Positions 9,615 through 19,356 of a DNA stretch of 44,960 bases are shown here, piece after piece. Source of the stretch: Stentor coeruleus. Lineage: Eukaryota > Ciliophora > Heterotrichea > Heterotrichida > Stentoridae. Position numbers and translations under genes: made by a program. Location of the stretch: positions 1 to 44,960 of the forward strand of contig MPUH01000579.1 in assembly GCA_001970955.1 (NCBI GenBank), in the 5' to 3' direction. The number at the start of each line of letters is the position of its first letter. The first letter of the stretch is position 1. The notes under the pieces are model-generated. The model did not search any database. It was not told the DNA's origin and saw nothing but the letters and a program-made list of their open reading frames with translations.

Positions 9615-11048
9615 TTATAATTGGTTATTATATCTATCTAAAATATCAAGTTGTCTCTGAGCCCTACACAACTCAGCTTTATACTTTCCATCCTCGCCAA
9701 GTTTCTTCATAGAATTATATTTCGTCATCCCAGTAACCTTCTCAAACTCTTCAATCCACACCATTTTATTTTTCAATCCCTTAATCTCATTCATAACCTT
9801 AATATCATTTTTTTCCATTCCAGTCTTAGCGAATTTTTCTGTTTCTTTCTTGAGTTTTTCAATAAGAAAATGTCTGAATTTTTCTTCAACAATCTGGATA
9901 TATTGCATGATTTCCAAAACATCCCTAGTAGTTGATTTTTGAATCTCAATATTTATCGACCCTTCAGTAGGTCTTCTACTTCTAATAGGGCTTGGTATAT
10001 CATTTCTTATCTCTTCACTATTGATGATTTTTTTAGCAGCTAATATATTTCTATCTATAGGTTTAGGAGAATTCATTTGTACTTCAATAGCCCCTTTCCA
10101 CCCAGCGCGAATTGGGGATATTTTTATTAAAGAAGGTTGTTTTAAGTGTGTTTCAGTTTGACAAGGTTTTAAAACCGTATGTGCTGAAGGTGTTGAAGAT
10201 TTTTTTATATGAGGTTTAAGCCTTGGACCACTTTCTGGGGATTTACAAAGGTCGTTGGTTATTTCTGAAACTGTGTATTTCGTATTCCTTGCTGTTGAGC
10301 TAATGTTTTTACTAGTCATGAACTCAGAGTTCGCTTTAGCTTTAGCTGAATTCGGTATTTTCGTCAAGATTTGGCTTGTTTTATCAGAAACCTGAGGTTC
10401 GTTAGAGCTTATAATTGATGTATTACTAACATCCATTGACAATTTTTGCGACTCAACCTGAGGAAACTCAGTAAAATCCTCAAAAATCTCAAACCCATAA
10501 TGCTCTTTAGCATAAGCTCTATAATAATAAACAGCCCAGACTATAAGTTCATACAAAGCTAAGCCGGCAAAAGATTTATCCACAGATTTTATCTGTTCAG
10601 CTGTAGTTTTCTTTATAAGTTCATATATTCTTTTAATTGTTTCTACTGATATCATCTCTTTATCAATATACTCTTTAGTCTTTCTTACTACAGTTACAAC
10701 ATATCCAGGGTTAGTCAAATACTCTTTCATTATCGAAATTGTTTTATCTAATTGAATCCTTGTGTTTGGGGTTATACTCATACAAGAATCAACCTCACAA
10801 TACAACAATAAAAAACAAAAAGATATCAAAGCAGGCTCTCGTTGTGGGGCGACGATTTTTTTCCATAAATTCAAAACCCTAGGGTTGATTCTATTGACTC
10901 TTATAATCAACTCTGTACTTATGCTTTTTAATGATAAAGGGTTTTCTGGTTTTTCTGTGCTTATACTTAACATCCTTTCTGTTGCGCAGCCTGTTTTTTT
11001 TATGTCGCTATTATAAGGACTTAAAATCATATTTACTAAACAAATCAT
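9615..11048 (-). CDS. Helical protein with dynein-stalk-like region (paralogue B)
   Basis: 477 residues from ATG 11048 (ATG 11030 is also possible). An N-terminal helical domain (about residues 50-185) contains LNLWKKIVAPQREPALISFC, IMKEYLTNPGYVV and FAGLALYELIVWAVYYYRAY. A Ser/Pro-rich linker follows, then a charged helical C-terminus with VEEKFRHFLIEKL. The first domain resembles the distal helices next to the microtubule-binding stalk of dynein heavy chains, where a short helix leads to an aromatic W/A..Y helix. No motor or ATP-binding motif is present. The next gene (11076-12608) is a clear paralogue in both conserved blocks, 27 bases upstream on the same strand. The dynein likeness is from memory and needs a profile search. 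Confidence 0.75.
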   Translation of the reverse strand: MICLVNMILSPYNSDIKKTGCATERMLSISTEKPENPLSLKSISTELIIRVNRINPRVLNLWKKIVAPQREPALISFCFLLLYCEVDSCMSITPNTRIQLDKTISIMKEYLTNPGYVVTVVRKTKEYIDKEMISVETIKRIYELIKKTTAEQIKSVDKSFAGLALYELIVWAVYYYRAYAKEHYGFEIFEDFTEFPQVESQKLSMDVSNTSIISSNEPQVSDKTSQILTKIPNSAKAKANSEFMTSKNISSTARNTKYTVSEITNDLCKSPESGPRLKPHIKKSSTPSAHTVLKPCQTETHLKQPSLIKISPIRAGWKGAIEVQMNSPKPIDRNILAAKKIINSEEIRNDIPSPIRSRRPTEGSINIEIQKSTTRDVLEIMQYIQIVEEKFRHFLIEKLKKETEKFAKTGMEKNDIKVMNEIKGLKNKMVWIEEFEKVTGMTKYNSMKKLGEDGKYKAELCRAQRQLDILDRYNNQL

Positions 11049-11075
11049 TTTTTTCTTTTAGACTATATGATAATA

Positions 11076-12608
11076 TTACTCAGCTTGAGCTTTACGAACT
11101 TCTTCTTCAAAACCAGTTTCATCTAATACTCGATGGAGGAATTTTTCTCTAAGTTCATCTCTGATTTCTCTTTCAAACTCATCAATTATATGAAGTCTGC
11201 TAATCACATTTGTTAATGTTCCTGGGTTTTTAGCTCTTAAAAAGTCTTTAAACCTTTCTTCTAAAGCATTTTCAAAAGAGTCTTTATTGATAATTGATTT
11301 AGTAGATTCAGATTTTAAAATCACACTTTGTTGTGAAAACCCTAAACGTTGAGGTTCTACAAATGGTTTGGGTTCAAAAAAATTCCTTGACTCAGCAACA
11401 ATTTTTGGTTCAGCTGAGATTCTTGGTTCAATTGAGATTCTAGGTTCAGAAACAACACGTGATTCATCAAAAAGTTTAGGTTTATTTTTTAACGGTGTCG
11501 CATTTAAACTACTTTTTTTCGATCTTGGGCCTTTAGTTTGTGTAAACGAAACATCTTGAGCATCTTGATCTATATCCTCATCACATTCATAAATCCTTTT
11601 ATCACTAAAACTTGGACTTGAACTAAGCCCAGACCTTGGTGTTTGAGTATAAGCCCAATAATAACTTAAACAAGCTTTTAAATAATCATAAAGTATGAGC
11701 ATCCCTCCACTTCTATCAACTTCCATCACACCCTGTTCATTGATTTTTTGTAACACATCTTGTGATGATTTCGCACAATTACTAGGAATCTGTCTTTTAT
11801 GTATAAACTCAACAACTTTTCTACAAGTTTGAATCATTTTCCCTGGCATTGTCGTGTATTTTTGCATCACACCAAGAACACTAGTTGGGGGTATTTTTTT
11901 ATTTGGATAAACTTCAATATCTTTATCTGCATTTGAAAAAAAGATAAGATAAGCATAAGATATCATTTGAACTTCTTCTTTTGATGTTAAGAGTTTTTTT
12001 AAAGTCTATTTTTATGTTACTGTTATAACTTTGAGGTTTATTTTTGTTATATGTTTTTTTAATACAGTCAATTGTTCCATTTCTGTTATTCCATCATTTG
12101 TTAAGCTTATAGCTTCTTCAACTTTTGCTTTAAGGTCTTCATAATTTATGATGTAAGGTTCATTTAATATGTTTAAAATCCCAGTCATGGATATATAAAA
12201 CTGTAAAGAAAATTCTGGGTTTTTAGCGAAATTGTCGTTTAAAGCTTTAGTTACTGAGTTTATATTGTTGAAAATAGTTTGGGGGATTTGATTTTCTATA
12301 TGAAGAAGATCAGAGAGGAACTCAGTGAAAATTTTCATGTTTAAAGTGTTATCTGAAGAAGATTTTCTTCGTTTGTAGATGGATAAGCTTGGTGTTGAAG
12401 ACCTTTTAGCCATTTTCACTGGGGATTTGGATTCACTTGATTCATGGATCATACTGGAATTGATACTAGAGTATGAACTGTTTGGATTGTTGAAGCTTTC
12501 GTTTTTTTCATCGTGCTCTTCGGTTTCTTGGGAAATTTCAGTATTACGTTGGTAGATTTTTGTTAGGAACTGCTTGCGAACTGAAGGTTTGATAGGAGAA
12601 TTTTCCAT
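11076..12608 (-). CDS. Helical protein with dynein-stalk-like region (paralogue A)
   Basis: Two exons (12608-12021 and 12005-11076) joined across a 15-nt intron give 505 residues. Splicing creates LKKLLTSKEEVQMISYAYLI, which aligns with LWKKIVAPQREPALISFCFL of the downstream paralogue, so the intron is well supported. The N-terminus is Ser-rich (SPIKPS, SSYSSINSS), then a helical region not seen in B. The shared domain follows (VMQKYTTMPGKMIQ, GMLILYDYLKACLSYYWAY). Next is a linker with repeated EPRIS/EPKI units and a shared C-terminal block (LEERFKDFLRAKN). Probably cytoskeletal, by analogy with the dynein stalk fold only. Tandem duplication is the likely origin. Confidence 0.8.
12006..12020 (-). 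other. 15-nt intron
   Basis: Minus-strand GTAACATAAAAATAG. Unspliced, it contains an in-frame TAA that ends the first exon. Its removal restores alignment with the neighbouring paralogue. Confidence 0.92.
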
Positions 12609-13303
12609 TATTTTATATGATATGATTTTTGTAAGTTTAAGATTTTCTTAAAGTGTTGGGGAAGTATTTAGTTTAGTTAGGAATTTGTATTTTATTTTTA
12701 TTGTAGGTTGATGTTATTTTTAATTTTATATTGTTTTTTGGATATTTAAAAATTATGTGATATTTAAACATTTTCTTAAGAATGGGCTTTGGATGATTTG
12801 GATTATTGATTTTATAAGTTTTTGAATTTTGAAGTTAGAAAGTGGGTTTTAAAAAGCTTTTGGGATAAAATTTAAAAAAAAATATTTTTGTGGGCATTTA
12901 AGAATTTTGGAGATAAGAAATATTAAGAGAGTTTAGTAATCGAGTATAAAAATAGTATTTTTTATGAAGAATTATATAAGTAAAAATAGAGATAAGAAGT
13001 AATAAACTAAATGTTTTTAGCGGTTTAAAAAATCATATATATCACTTATAGTCTTATTAGTTTCAATATGATTAAAAAAAAGTAATCTCTAATAAGTTAA
13101 ACTATATTAAATAAAATTACTATTATAATCAATTCTAAATTAAATCAAAAACAAATACTAACACTTTATTACATAAAAAATATCCTTCATACAAAATATT
13201 ATTTCCTTATTCAACAATAAAACTTCAAATCTAAAATCATAACCTAATTTCCATTCTCCTACCTATCATCATCCTATCCTCATAATTACTATAATTATTA
13301 TTA
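12609..13303. other. Long spacer, no gene seen
   Basis: About 695 bases upstream of paralogue A and downstream of the MORN gene, both minus-strand. The plus strand is G/T-rich and C-poor from about 12609 to 12990, then A/C/T-rich to 13303. This fits a 5' flank followed by a 3' flank of minus-strand genes. No frame or RNA gene is recognised. Confidence 0.5.
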
Positions 13304-14260
13304 TTATTCCAATTCCTGAAGCGCCTTAACCTTTCTCCCATCTTCCCAAATTCCTCTTTCCTTCTTCCCTCCAGGCAATATTATAACCCCCTCCCCATTC
13401 TGTCTTCCACATTTCCATCCTCCTTTATATTTTTTCTTATCTGGCCATACATACGATCCAATCCCATGTTTCTTATCTTCAAAATACTGACCTTTATATT
13501 TTCTCCCATCTCTCCAACTATAAACTCCTTTTCCATGCATCTTATTATCAACCCATTCACCTATATATTTTCTCCCATCAAGCCAAGTATAATTCCCAAA
13601 TCCATGTAATTTATTTTCATTCCAATTTCCTGCATATATTGACCCATCTCTCCATTTATACATACCAAAACCGTGTTTTTTTCCTAATAAATAAAATCCA
13701 ATATATGAACTTCCATCACTCCATACCTCTTCTCCATATCCAGTTTGCAAATCTTGATTCCAATCACCGATATACTTCCCTCCGTTTTTTCTTATATAAA
13801 TTCCTTTTCCATTTGCTTTATCATCTAACCAATTACCTTCAAATATATCCCCTGATGTGTGGAAAAATTTACCGTGGCCGTTTGATTTGTTTTCTTTCCA
13901 CTGGCCGGTATATTTCGATCGGTCAGGCCATGTTTTTGTCCCTTGTCCTTCTTTCATACCGTTTTTTGTTTCACCTACATAAACTCCTTCGGTGTTAAAG
14001 GCTAGAGCTTTGTTTGAATTGCTTTTTGTCATTTTGAGGAATTTAGAACTTTTCAGGAAAAATATTATCTTTCGAGTTTTGTACCCACGCCAGCAAGCTT
14101 GAATTTTTATAAGTTTTTCTAGTTGTAAAGATGAATATTGTCTAGTCGAAAATTCAGTAGTCATCGACTCAGAAGGTCCATCCTTATTATCTTTCGGATA
14201 TTCAAACACAATTTCAGACTCCTTCGAGCTCCAAGAGCAATCTGAGCATTTTTGTCCCAT
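13304..14260 (-). CDS. N-acylated IQ and MORN-repeat protein
   Basis: 318 residues. The N-terminus MGQKCSDCS fits N-myristoylation, with neighbouring cysteines for palmitoylation. An IQ motif (IQACWRGYKTRK, residues ~53-64) predicts calmodulin or centrin binding. From about residue 92, nine 23-residue MORN repeats and one partial follow, of the form YxGxWxxxKxHGxGxYxWxDGxK. For example YAGNWNENKLHGFGNYTWLD is followed by YIGEWVDNKMHGKGVYSWRD. MORN repeats commonly bind membranes or scaffold cytoskeletal structures, so this may be a cortical or basal-body scaffold. No kinase domain is fused. It lies 30 bases downstream of the PDE gene on the same strand. Confidence 0.92.
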   Translation of the reverse strand: MGQKCSDCSWSSKESEIVFEYPKDNKDGPSESMTTEFSTRQYSSLQLEKLIKIQACWRGYKTRKIIFFLKSSKFLKMTKSNSNKALAFNTEGVYVGETKNGMKEGQGTKTWPDRSKYTGQWKENKSNGHGKFFHTSGDIFEGNWLDDKANGKGIYIRKNGGKYIGDWNQDLQTGYGEEVWSDGSSYIGFYLLGKKHGFGMYKWRDGSIYAGNWNENKLHGFGNYTWLDGRKYIGEWVDNKMHGKGVYSWRDGRKYKGQYFEDKKHGIGSYVWPDKKKYKGGWKCGRQNGEGVIILPGGKKERGIWEDGRKVKALQELE

Positions 14261-14290
14261 ATTAATAACCTTTTCTAATTTATTCTAAAA

Positions 14291-15508
14291 CTATAAACTT
14301 TCAATCTTTTCCCAGCTTCTTCTATTGTTTTCAATACTCTCTAAATACTCTTCAATACCTTCAACATGATTCCCAAGTAGCATCCATAATGGATGTATAA
14401 ACATATCAATAAACCCAATTTGATTTCTTTTGATTTTATTAATATCACTACCTATTCTCATAAACTCAGATACTGGGATTGATTTTTGTTCTTCTTTCCA
14501 TACTTGTTCATTAAATTCTTGAATTATTTTTAACGACCAAACTGTTGCTAATTCAAATTTCATAACAGGATTTCCAACATCACATGCATGAAGGACTATA
14601 TCTAAAAAACTTTGTCTATGTTCCCCTTTATCTTTATTAAATTCTCTCATGCAACTTATGAAATGCTCCATGACAAAATTATGTTTGGCCATATCAGTTG
14701 CTAAAACTGTTGGGATTATTATTTTTCTCATATGAGTTTGATCTTCTGAAGACATTGAATTTAAAATATCACAGCCAGGGAGTTCAAGGAAATGGATAAG
14801 AGTTGCTGCATGATGATTTTCTAGTACTGAGATATCATTGTACCTTACAGCTAAAGGGTGTCTTGAATTTATCATAAAAACATTGGTTACTCCAGGGTGA
14901 TTAAGATCATGGCCTAATCCAGATAAAAACAAAGCGAAATTCTCCATAGGCAAAAGAAACCTTCCAAACTGATTATTTTTCTCTGAAATCGTAAAAATCA
15001 TTTGGCATACTGAAAAAGCATGATAAAAACTATGAAAAGGGTTGTCTTGATAATTTTCGCATACAGCCATGATAAATCTCTGCATTTTAACTAAGTCTAT
15101 ATTAAATATATTCATATGATCCCAAAATATATTCAATAAGCATTCTCGAAGCTCATCTTTAGGCTTAATAATTGTGTCGAAATCCTTATTTCTAAGTTGG
15201 CATAATAGGTTTTGATTAGGCACAAATGGATTTGATGAGTTGTATTTGAAATTATCAAATTTTGAAAAGTATAAAGGGGCTAAAATATCGTTATATAATG
15301 CTTGGAGCCAAACGTTTTTTCGGTTTTGGTCGATTTCTTGAAGGCTTAGAAATGTTTGACGGATAAGCTCAAGTTCAGTATTGGAACCCATACCATCAAA
15401 TTGTAAACCTAATTCTCTTAGTTTTGATAAGATTCGAGCTTCTTGTTCTGATGCTTGAATTGGATCGATAACTTTTTGCTTTTTAAGTAAAGAGGAGGAA
15501 CAACCCAT
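14291..15508 (-). CDS. Class I 3',5'-cyclic nucleotide phosphodiesterase, N-acylated
   Basis: 405 residues. It hydrolyses cAMP and/or cGMP to the 5'-nucleotide. The catalytic domain covers about residues 125-400: FHSFYHAFSV (first metal-site region), the signature HDLNHPGVTNVF with His200, Asp201 and His204, then DIVLHACDVGNP with the distal metal Asp, and the purine-gripping Gln363 in RNQIGFID. No regulatory GAF, PAS or transmembrane domain is present. Instead the N-terminus MGCSSSLLKKQK predicts myristoylation plus palmitoylation and so membrane attachment. The whole domain looks intact. Substrate preference cannot be told from the sequence alone. Together with the MORN protein it forms a closely spaced pair of acylated proteins. 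Confidence 0.95.
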   Translation of the reverse strand: MGCSSSLLKKQKVIDPIQASEQEARILSKLRELGLQFDGMGSNTELELIRQTFLSLQEIDQNRKNVWLQALYNDILAPLYFSKFDNFKYNSSNPFVPNQNLLCQLRNKDFDTIIKPKDELRECLLNIFWDHMNIFNIDLVKMQRFIMAVCENYQDNPFHSFYHAFSVCQMIFTISEKNNQFGRFLLPMENFALFLSGLGHDLNHPGVTNVFMINSRHPLAVRYNDISVLENHHAATLIHFLELPGCDILNSMSSEDQTHMRKIIIPTVLATDMAKHNFVMEHFISCMREFNKDKGEHRQSFLDIVLHACDVGNPVMKFELATVWSLKIIQEFNEQVWKEEQKSIPVSEFMRIGSDINKIKRNQIGFIDMFIHPLWMLLGNHVEGIEEYLESIENNRRSWEKIESL

Positions 15509-16247
15509 ATTTATTAGAATTAATCAGTTGTTTTTTATGTAAATTTTTGATATAGATTTTTGGGTTGAGGGTTTTATAAAGGTAATGATGAATTTTTAGA
15601 TTTTGTGAGGAGGAAATTAATGAAGTTTTTAAAGGGTTTTATGGATTTCACATGTTTTTATTAAAATTTTGAAGGCTTTATGATGGGTGATGAGGCTTTA
15701 CGACAAGTTTGGTTTGTAGTTTTTAGGCTTTGGTGGGGGTTTTAAGGGTTTCTTTTTATAGTTGTAGTATTTAGATAAGAAAAATAAGGTTGGAATAAAA
15801 TTGTTGTTTCATATTTACTCAGTATGTTTGTATAAAATAACAGGCTTGAAACTATAATTATTACTTATAATCTCAGAGCAAGTCAATAGTTCCCCTATTC
15901 AATTTGTATTCTTCAATCTATATATCTATTTTAAGTACAAAAAAATATTATCACTACACAGCACAATTAAATTACATCAATTATCATTACCTCTCCTAAA
16001 ACCAAGGCAAATTACCAAAAAATCTTTTAAAATTTTCCTGGATTTATTATAAAATTACTTCAAGTCTTTCCTAAACCTCAAGTTTTTTCAAAAACCCAGC
16101 CAACCTTATCCTTATAGGCCTAGAAAACTCAGTCAATTCTACCCTAGATTGAATGCAATCAAGCAGTATCTCTTATAAACTCATGATATTTCATACACAC
16201 AAAAATTATCATGTGTGTATATTTTCCATATAAATTATCAAATCCTA
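15509..16247. other. Spacer between two minus-strand genes
   Basis: About 740 bases. The part next to the PDE start (15509-15770) is G/T-rich and C-poor on the plus strand, like other 5' flanks of minus-strand genes. The part next to the carboxypeptidase stop is A/C-rich. It contains the hairpin at 16193-16220. No gene is seen. Confidence 0.5.
16193..16220. repeat. Perfect 9-bp inverted repeat (hairpin)
   Basis: ATACACACA at 16193-16201 and TGTGTGTAT at 16212-16220 are exact complements around a 10-base loop. It lies 27 bases past the stop of the carboxypeptidase gene, so it could sit in its 3' UTR. It may also be chance. Confidence 0.5.
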
Positions 16248-17198
16248 TCAAAACTCTTGCAATGCCCACTTCCAAAGCCTGATAGCCTCCTGCCACCTAG
16301 CTTTCATAGTTTTAACCCCTAGCATAACTATAACAACCTTATCTTTTAACTCCTGAGCACAACAGCATAAACAAGGTCCTGCTGTTGGCGTATATCCAGT
16401 TTTAACCCCACAAAATCCTTTCCAAAGTAATTTATTAGTATTAACCCACATAGTCCTTCTAATACCAAACTTGTTATAAACAGTACATTCATATGACGGA
16501 GTATTAACAATTTTTGCAAACATTGGGATTTTCATAGCATAACTCGTTAATATCGCCACATTACTTGCTGAAGATAAATTTATACTATTCGATAACCCAT
16601 GTGGGTTATTAAAACTAGTCAAATCCAAACTTAATAATTTCGCTGTGCTATTCATTTTCCCAACAAAGTTATTTATAGGGTTTGATTTTTGATCTATATA
16701 TTTACCTATATGTTCTGCTAATGCTAAAGCTGCATCGTTACCTGATGGGAGCATTAATGCATGAAGTAAATCCCAGATTTTTAAAGAGTCTGTTGGTTTT
16801 AATCCTGCTTTTGTCCCTATAATATTACATGAAAAGTCAGAAATGTGGATATATTCTTGAAAACTTTTTCTAGTTCGAAAGACTTCTTCAATTACTACAA
16901 TACAAGTCATTATTTTTGTAAGACTTGCAATTTCTCTTATTGAGTTACTGTTATGAGAATCAATTATACGACCATTGGAAGTTGAGATTATCCAGGATTC
17001 TGCTGAGATGTTTGGTCGTTTTATGAGTTTTTGTAATGGTTCTGATGTGTTTGTTGTTCGGTTTAGAGAGGAGAAGGATTGTTTTGTGGAGGAATTTAGA
17101 GTTGAACGGCTTAGTTTTATTGTTTGCCTGCTGAAAGGGAGAGTTTTTAGGGAATGGCTGAGTGATGTGTGCGAGGGTTTATTGGAAGTGTTTCTCAT
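16248..17198 (-). CDS. D-alanyl-D-alanine carboxypeptidase-like protein (peptidase S11)
   Basis: 316 residues with all three active-site motifs of penicillin-binding-protein-type serine peptidases: Ser92-Leu-Thr-Lys95 (ASLTKIMT), Ser152-Gly-Asn154 (LPSGNDAA) and Lys266-Thr-Gly268 (GVKTGYTPTAG). In bacteria this family trims peptidoglycan stem peptides. A ciliate has no peptidoglycan wall, so the substrate here could be bacterial cell wall from food or something else. The N-terminal ~60 residues are Ser/Thr-rich and basic, with no signal peptide, so secretion is not predicted. Family order and spacing are normal and the C-terminus is short, without the membrane anchor of bacterial DacA. Codon use and AT content look like the neighbours, so any horizontal acquisition is not recent. 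The stop is TGA. Confidence 0.92.
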   Translation of the reverse strand: MRNTSNKPSHTSLSHSLKTLPFSRQTIKLSRSTLNSSTKQSFSSLNRTTNTSEPLQKLIKRPNISAESWIISTSNGRIIDSHNSNSIREIASLTKIMTCIVVIEEVFRTRKSFQEYIHISDFSCNIIGTKAGLKPTDSLKIWDLLHALMLPSGNDAALALAEHIGKYIDQKSNPINNFVGKMNSTAKLLSLDLTSFNNPHGLSNSINLSSASNVAILTSYAMKIPMFAKIVNTPSYECTVYNKFGIRRTMWVNTNKLLWKGFCGVKTGYTPTAGPCLCCCAQELKDKVVIVMLGVKTMKARWQEAIRLWKWALQEF

Positions 17199-17734
17199 TT
17201 TTTGTATTGAGAAATGTAACTTTTTGGATGGGGAGATGAAAGCTATTAGTATTTAATAAAGGAGAAAATTTTGAAGGGTTTGATAGAAAGATTTGGAGTT
17301 TAGGAGGATTTAGTATAAAAGATTTTTAGTTTATTATAGAATTTATGCATTAAAGGAAATATGAGGATAGTGAGAATGTGATAAGTGTGGGGCTGCTTGA
17401 GGAGGTTTAATGAAAGGTTTTATATTAGAAAATTTAATTTCTGAGTAAGATTTTGAAATCGATTTCGATGAAGAAAAAATTATGTTAATTTTGATATAAG
17501 ATTATAAATTTTGACAGAAAATATTAAGCATAATTAACATAAAAAATAATCAAATTGGAACATAAAAACTTTTTACCAAATTAATAAAGAAACCTTAAGC
17601 TAGTATTCCCAAATCAAGATTTTTTTTATAAGCTGATTCTTGAAATCTTATATTAAAAGATATATTTACTATCAATTCTTAGTGTTTTGATTAGTTATTT
17701 CCTAATCTAATAATTTATTATTCTTAGAATATAT
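17199..17734. promoter_or_regulatory. Divergent intergenic region
   Basis: 536 bases between head-to-head genes. The left part is G/A-rich and C-poor on the plus strand, as expected upstream of a minus-strand gene. It turns A/T-rich towards the plus-strand gene. No element is recognised. Confidence 0.35.
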
Positions 17735-18652
17735 ATGGAAGAAAAGCCTCAATTTTACATCGGAATCAGCCCTGGAACCGAAGAAGACGAAAAAAACCAA
17801 GAAAACCAAGAAGACCAAGAAGACCAAATTGTCCGTACTGAATCAAACATGTCTTGTCTAGAACTTAAAGTAACCCTCGGCATTCCTTTATTATATTCAG
17901 AATTATCCCCACTACCACAATTAGAACCTTGTTCCTCTTTACCTATGGATGTCAAGTATCTTATTGAAGAAAGAATCAACAGCAAAGTTAACCAAAAATT
18001 CTTTTACCTTCTAATCTTATCAATAAACTTCATAAGTATTCTATCATCATTTGCTTATGTTAGTGGTCTAGATAGTCTACTCCCAGATGATGATGCTTTT
18101 TACAATATCCTAGGCAGTATAACTTATTTTTTACTTGTAATCTCACTTCTTGCTTCTATGATTATGAGAAAAATGATTCTAAGGCATGTTTGTATTTATA
18201 TATACACATATGAAGGATTAGCATTAAGTTTACTAGTTGTTTTTGTATTATTCTCAAGTATAAGTGCAGCACGTATGTTAAAGTCTCATTATGATGTGTT
18301 TATGATTTATATTTCAAGAATAATTGTGTTGTTTTTAATTATGGCTTTTACGAAATGCTATAAACTTACTCATTATTTTGAGATTTTTATTATTATTGGA
18401 TTACTTGGTGGAATGCTTGAGTCTTGGCTACAGTTTTCTTATCAGTTTACTGTTGATTCGTTTATGTTTTCTGGATTACTTGTATTGGCTAATATGGTAC
18501 TTTTTAGATTGATTGATAAGCATAAAATATTTAAGAAGACAATGCTTAGAAGGAGAAATCTGAGTTTCTTTACGATATTGTTCTGTTTAGTGACTAATGG
18601 GGCAGTGATCAGATGCTTGACTGATATTAGTTTATATCTTAATAAAGGCTAA
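17735..18652 (+). CDS. Multipass membrane protein, about six or seven helices
   Basis: 305 residues. The N-terminal ~75 residues are acidic and Gln/Glu-rich (EEDEKNQENQEDQEDQ) and hydrophilic. They are followed by an ERINSKVNQKFFYLLILSIN element entering the first helix. About seven hydrophobic stretches follow, including ITYFLLVISLLASMI, LALSLLVVFVLFSS, ISRIIVLFLIMAF and FSGLLVLANMVLF, with short loops. The acidic tail followed by a basic residue before helix one, and helix-rich topology, recall the Bax-inhibitor/Lifeguard family, but I see no decisive motif. No signal peptide is evident. The start is the ATG following an AT-rich leader. Function unassigned. Confidence 0.8.
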   Translation: MEEKPQFYIGISPGTEEDEKNQENQEDQEDQIVRTESNMSCLELKVTLGIPLLYSELSPLPQLEPCSSLPMDVKYLIEERINSKVNQKFFYLLILSINFISILSSFAYVSGLDSLLPDDDAFYNILGSITYFLLVISLLASMIMRKMILRHVCIYIYTYEGLALSLLVVFVLFSSISAARMLKSHYDVFMIYISRIIVLFLIMAFTKCYKLTHYFEIFIIIGLLGGMLESWLQFSYQFTVDSFMFSGLLVLANMVLFRLIDKHKIFKKTMLRRRNLSFFTILFCLVTNGAVIRCLTDISLYLNKG

Positions 18653-19356
18653 AAAATAGATTTAGTTATAGATGAATAAGAACTATGGAATTTAAATATG
18701 GTATATGAAAATTTAGGTTTTTATATGTAGGAAAATTGGTTGAAGCTAACTTTTTATAGGCTTATGATAAAAGTAGTTATATTTAAATCGATCTTAGTTG
18801 GCTGTTAACATTTTTGTTGGAAGTTTTACTTAAATTCATTATATTTTTTACTTTGATTTAGATTATCAACTGAAGTTTTTTATGTATTTTATGTTTGCTT
18901 ATAATATTTGGAAAATTTGTGGGTTTAACTTATAAGTTTTGCAAAAAATGCATTAAATACAGCCTCTAAAGATCCAGTTTATTACAAGATCAGTGAAATT
19001 TTGTATTTTATTTATTATTCATAAATTACATCTAGAGACAAAGTTTAAACTAATAGTTCATACAAATACATATCATAAATACCCTAATGCAAAAACTAAA
19101 CACAAACATTGATTTAGAATAACAAAAACTAAATCAAACAAAAAAATACCCATAATTCCAAATATGAAAGAACCATATTTCCTTATCCAACACACCAATT
19201 ATAATCATATTTCCAAAACCTTCTATTCTTTTTTTATCATACTTTCCCTAAATAACAAATATATAAACCTTACAATATTTTCATATATAACCTAACAAGT
19301 AACTTTTCATCATATTTTGTATTCCCATCTAAAAATGTTGAGTTTATAAATTCATC
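18653..19356. other. Spacer, no gene seen
   Basis: About 700 bases between two plus-strand genes. The first half is G/T-rich. From about 19020 it becomes A/C-rich and G-poor, the usual leader composition for the mini-gene at 19357. No reading frame or RNA gene is recognised. Confidence 0.5.

Noticed and set aside
16975..17256. 93-codon plus-strand frame over the carboxypeptidase N-terminus
   Set aside because: It is antisense to a well-supported gene and has no independent support.
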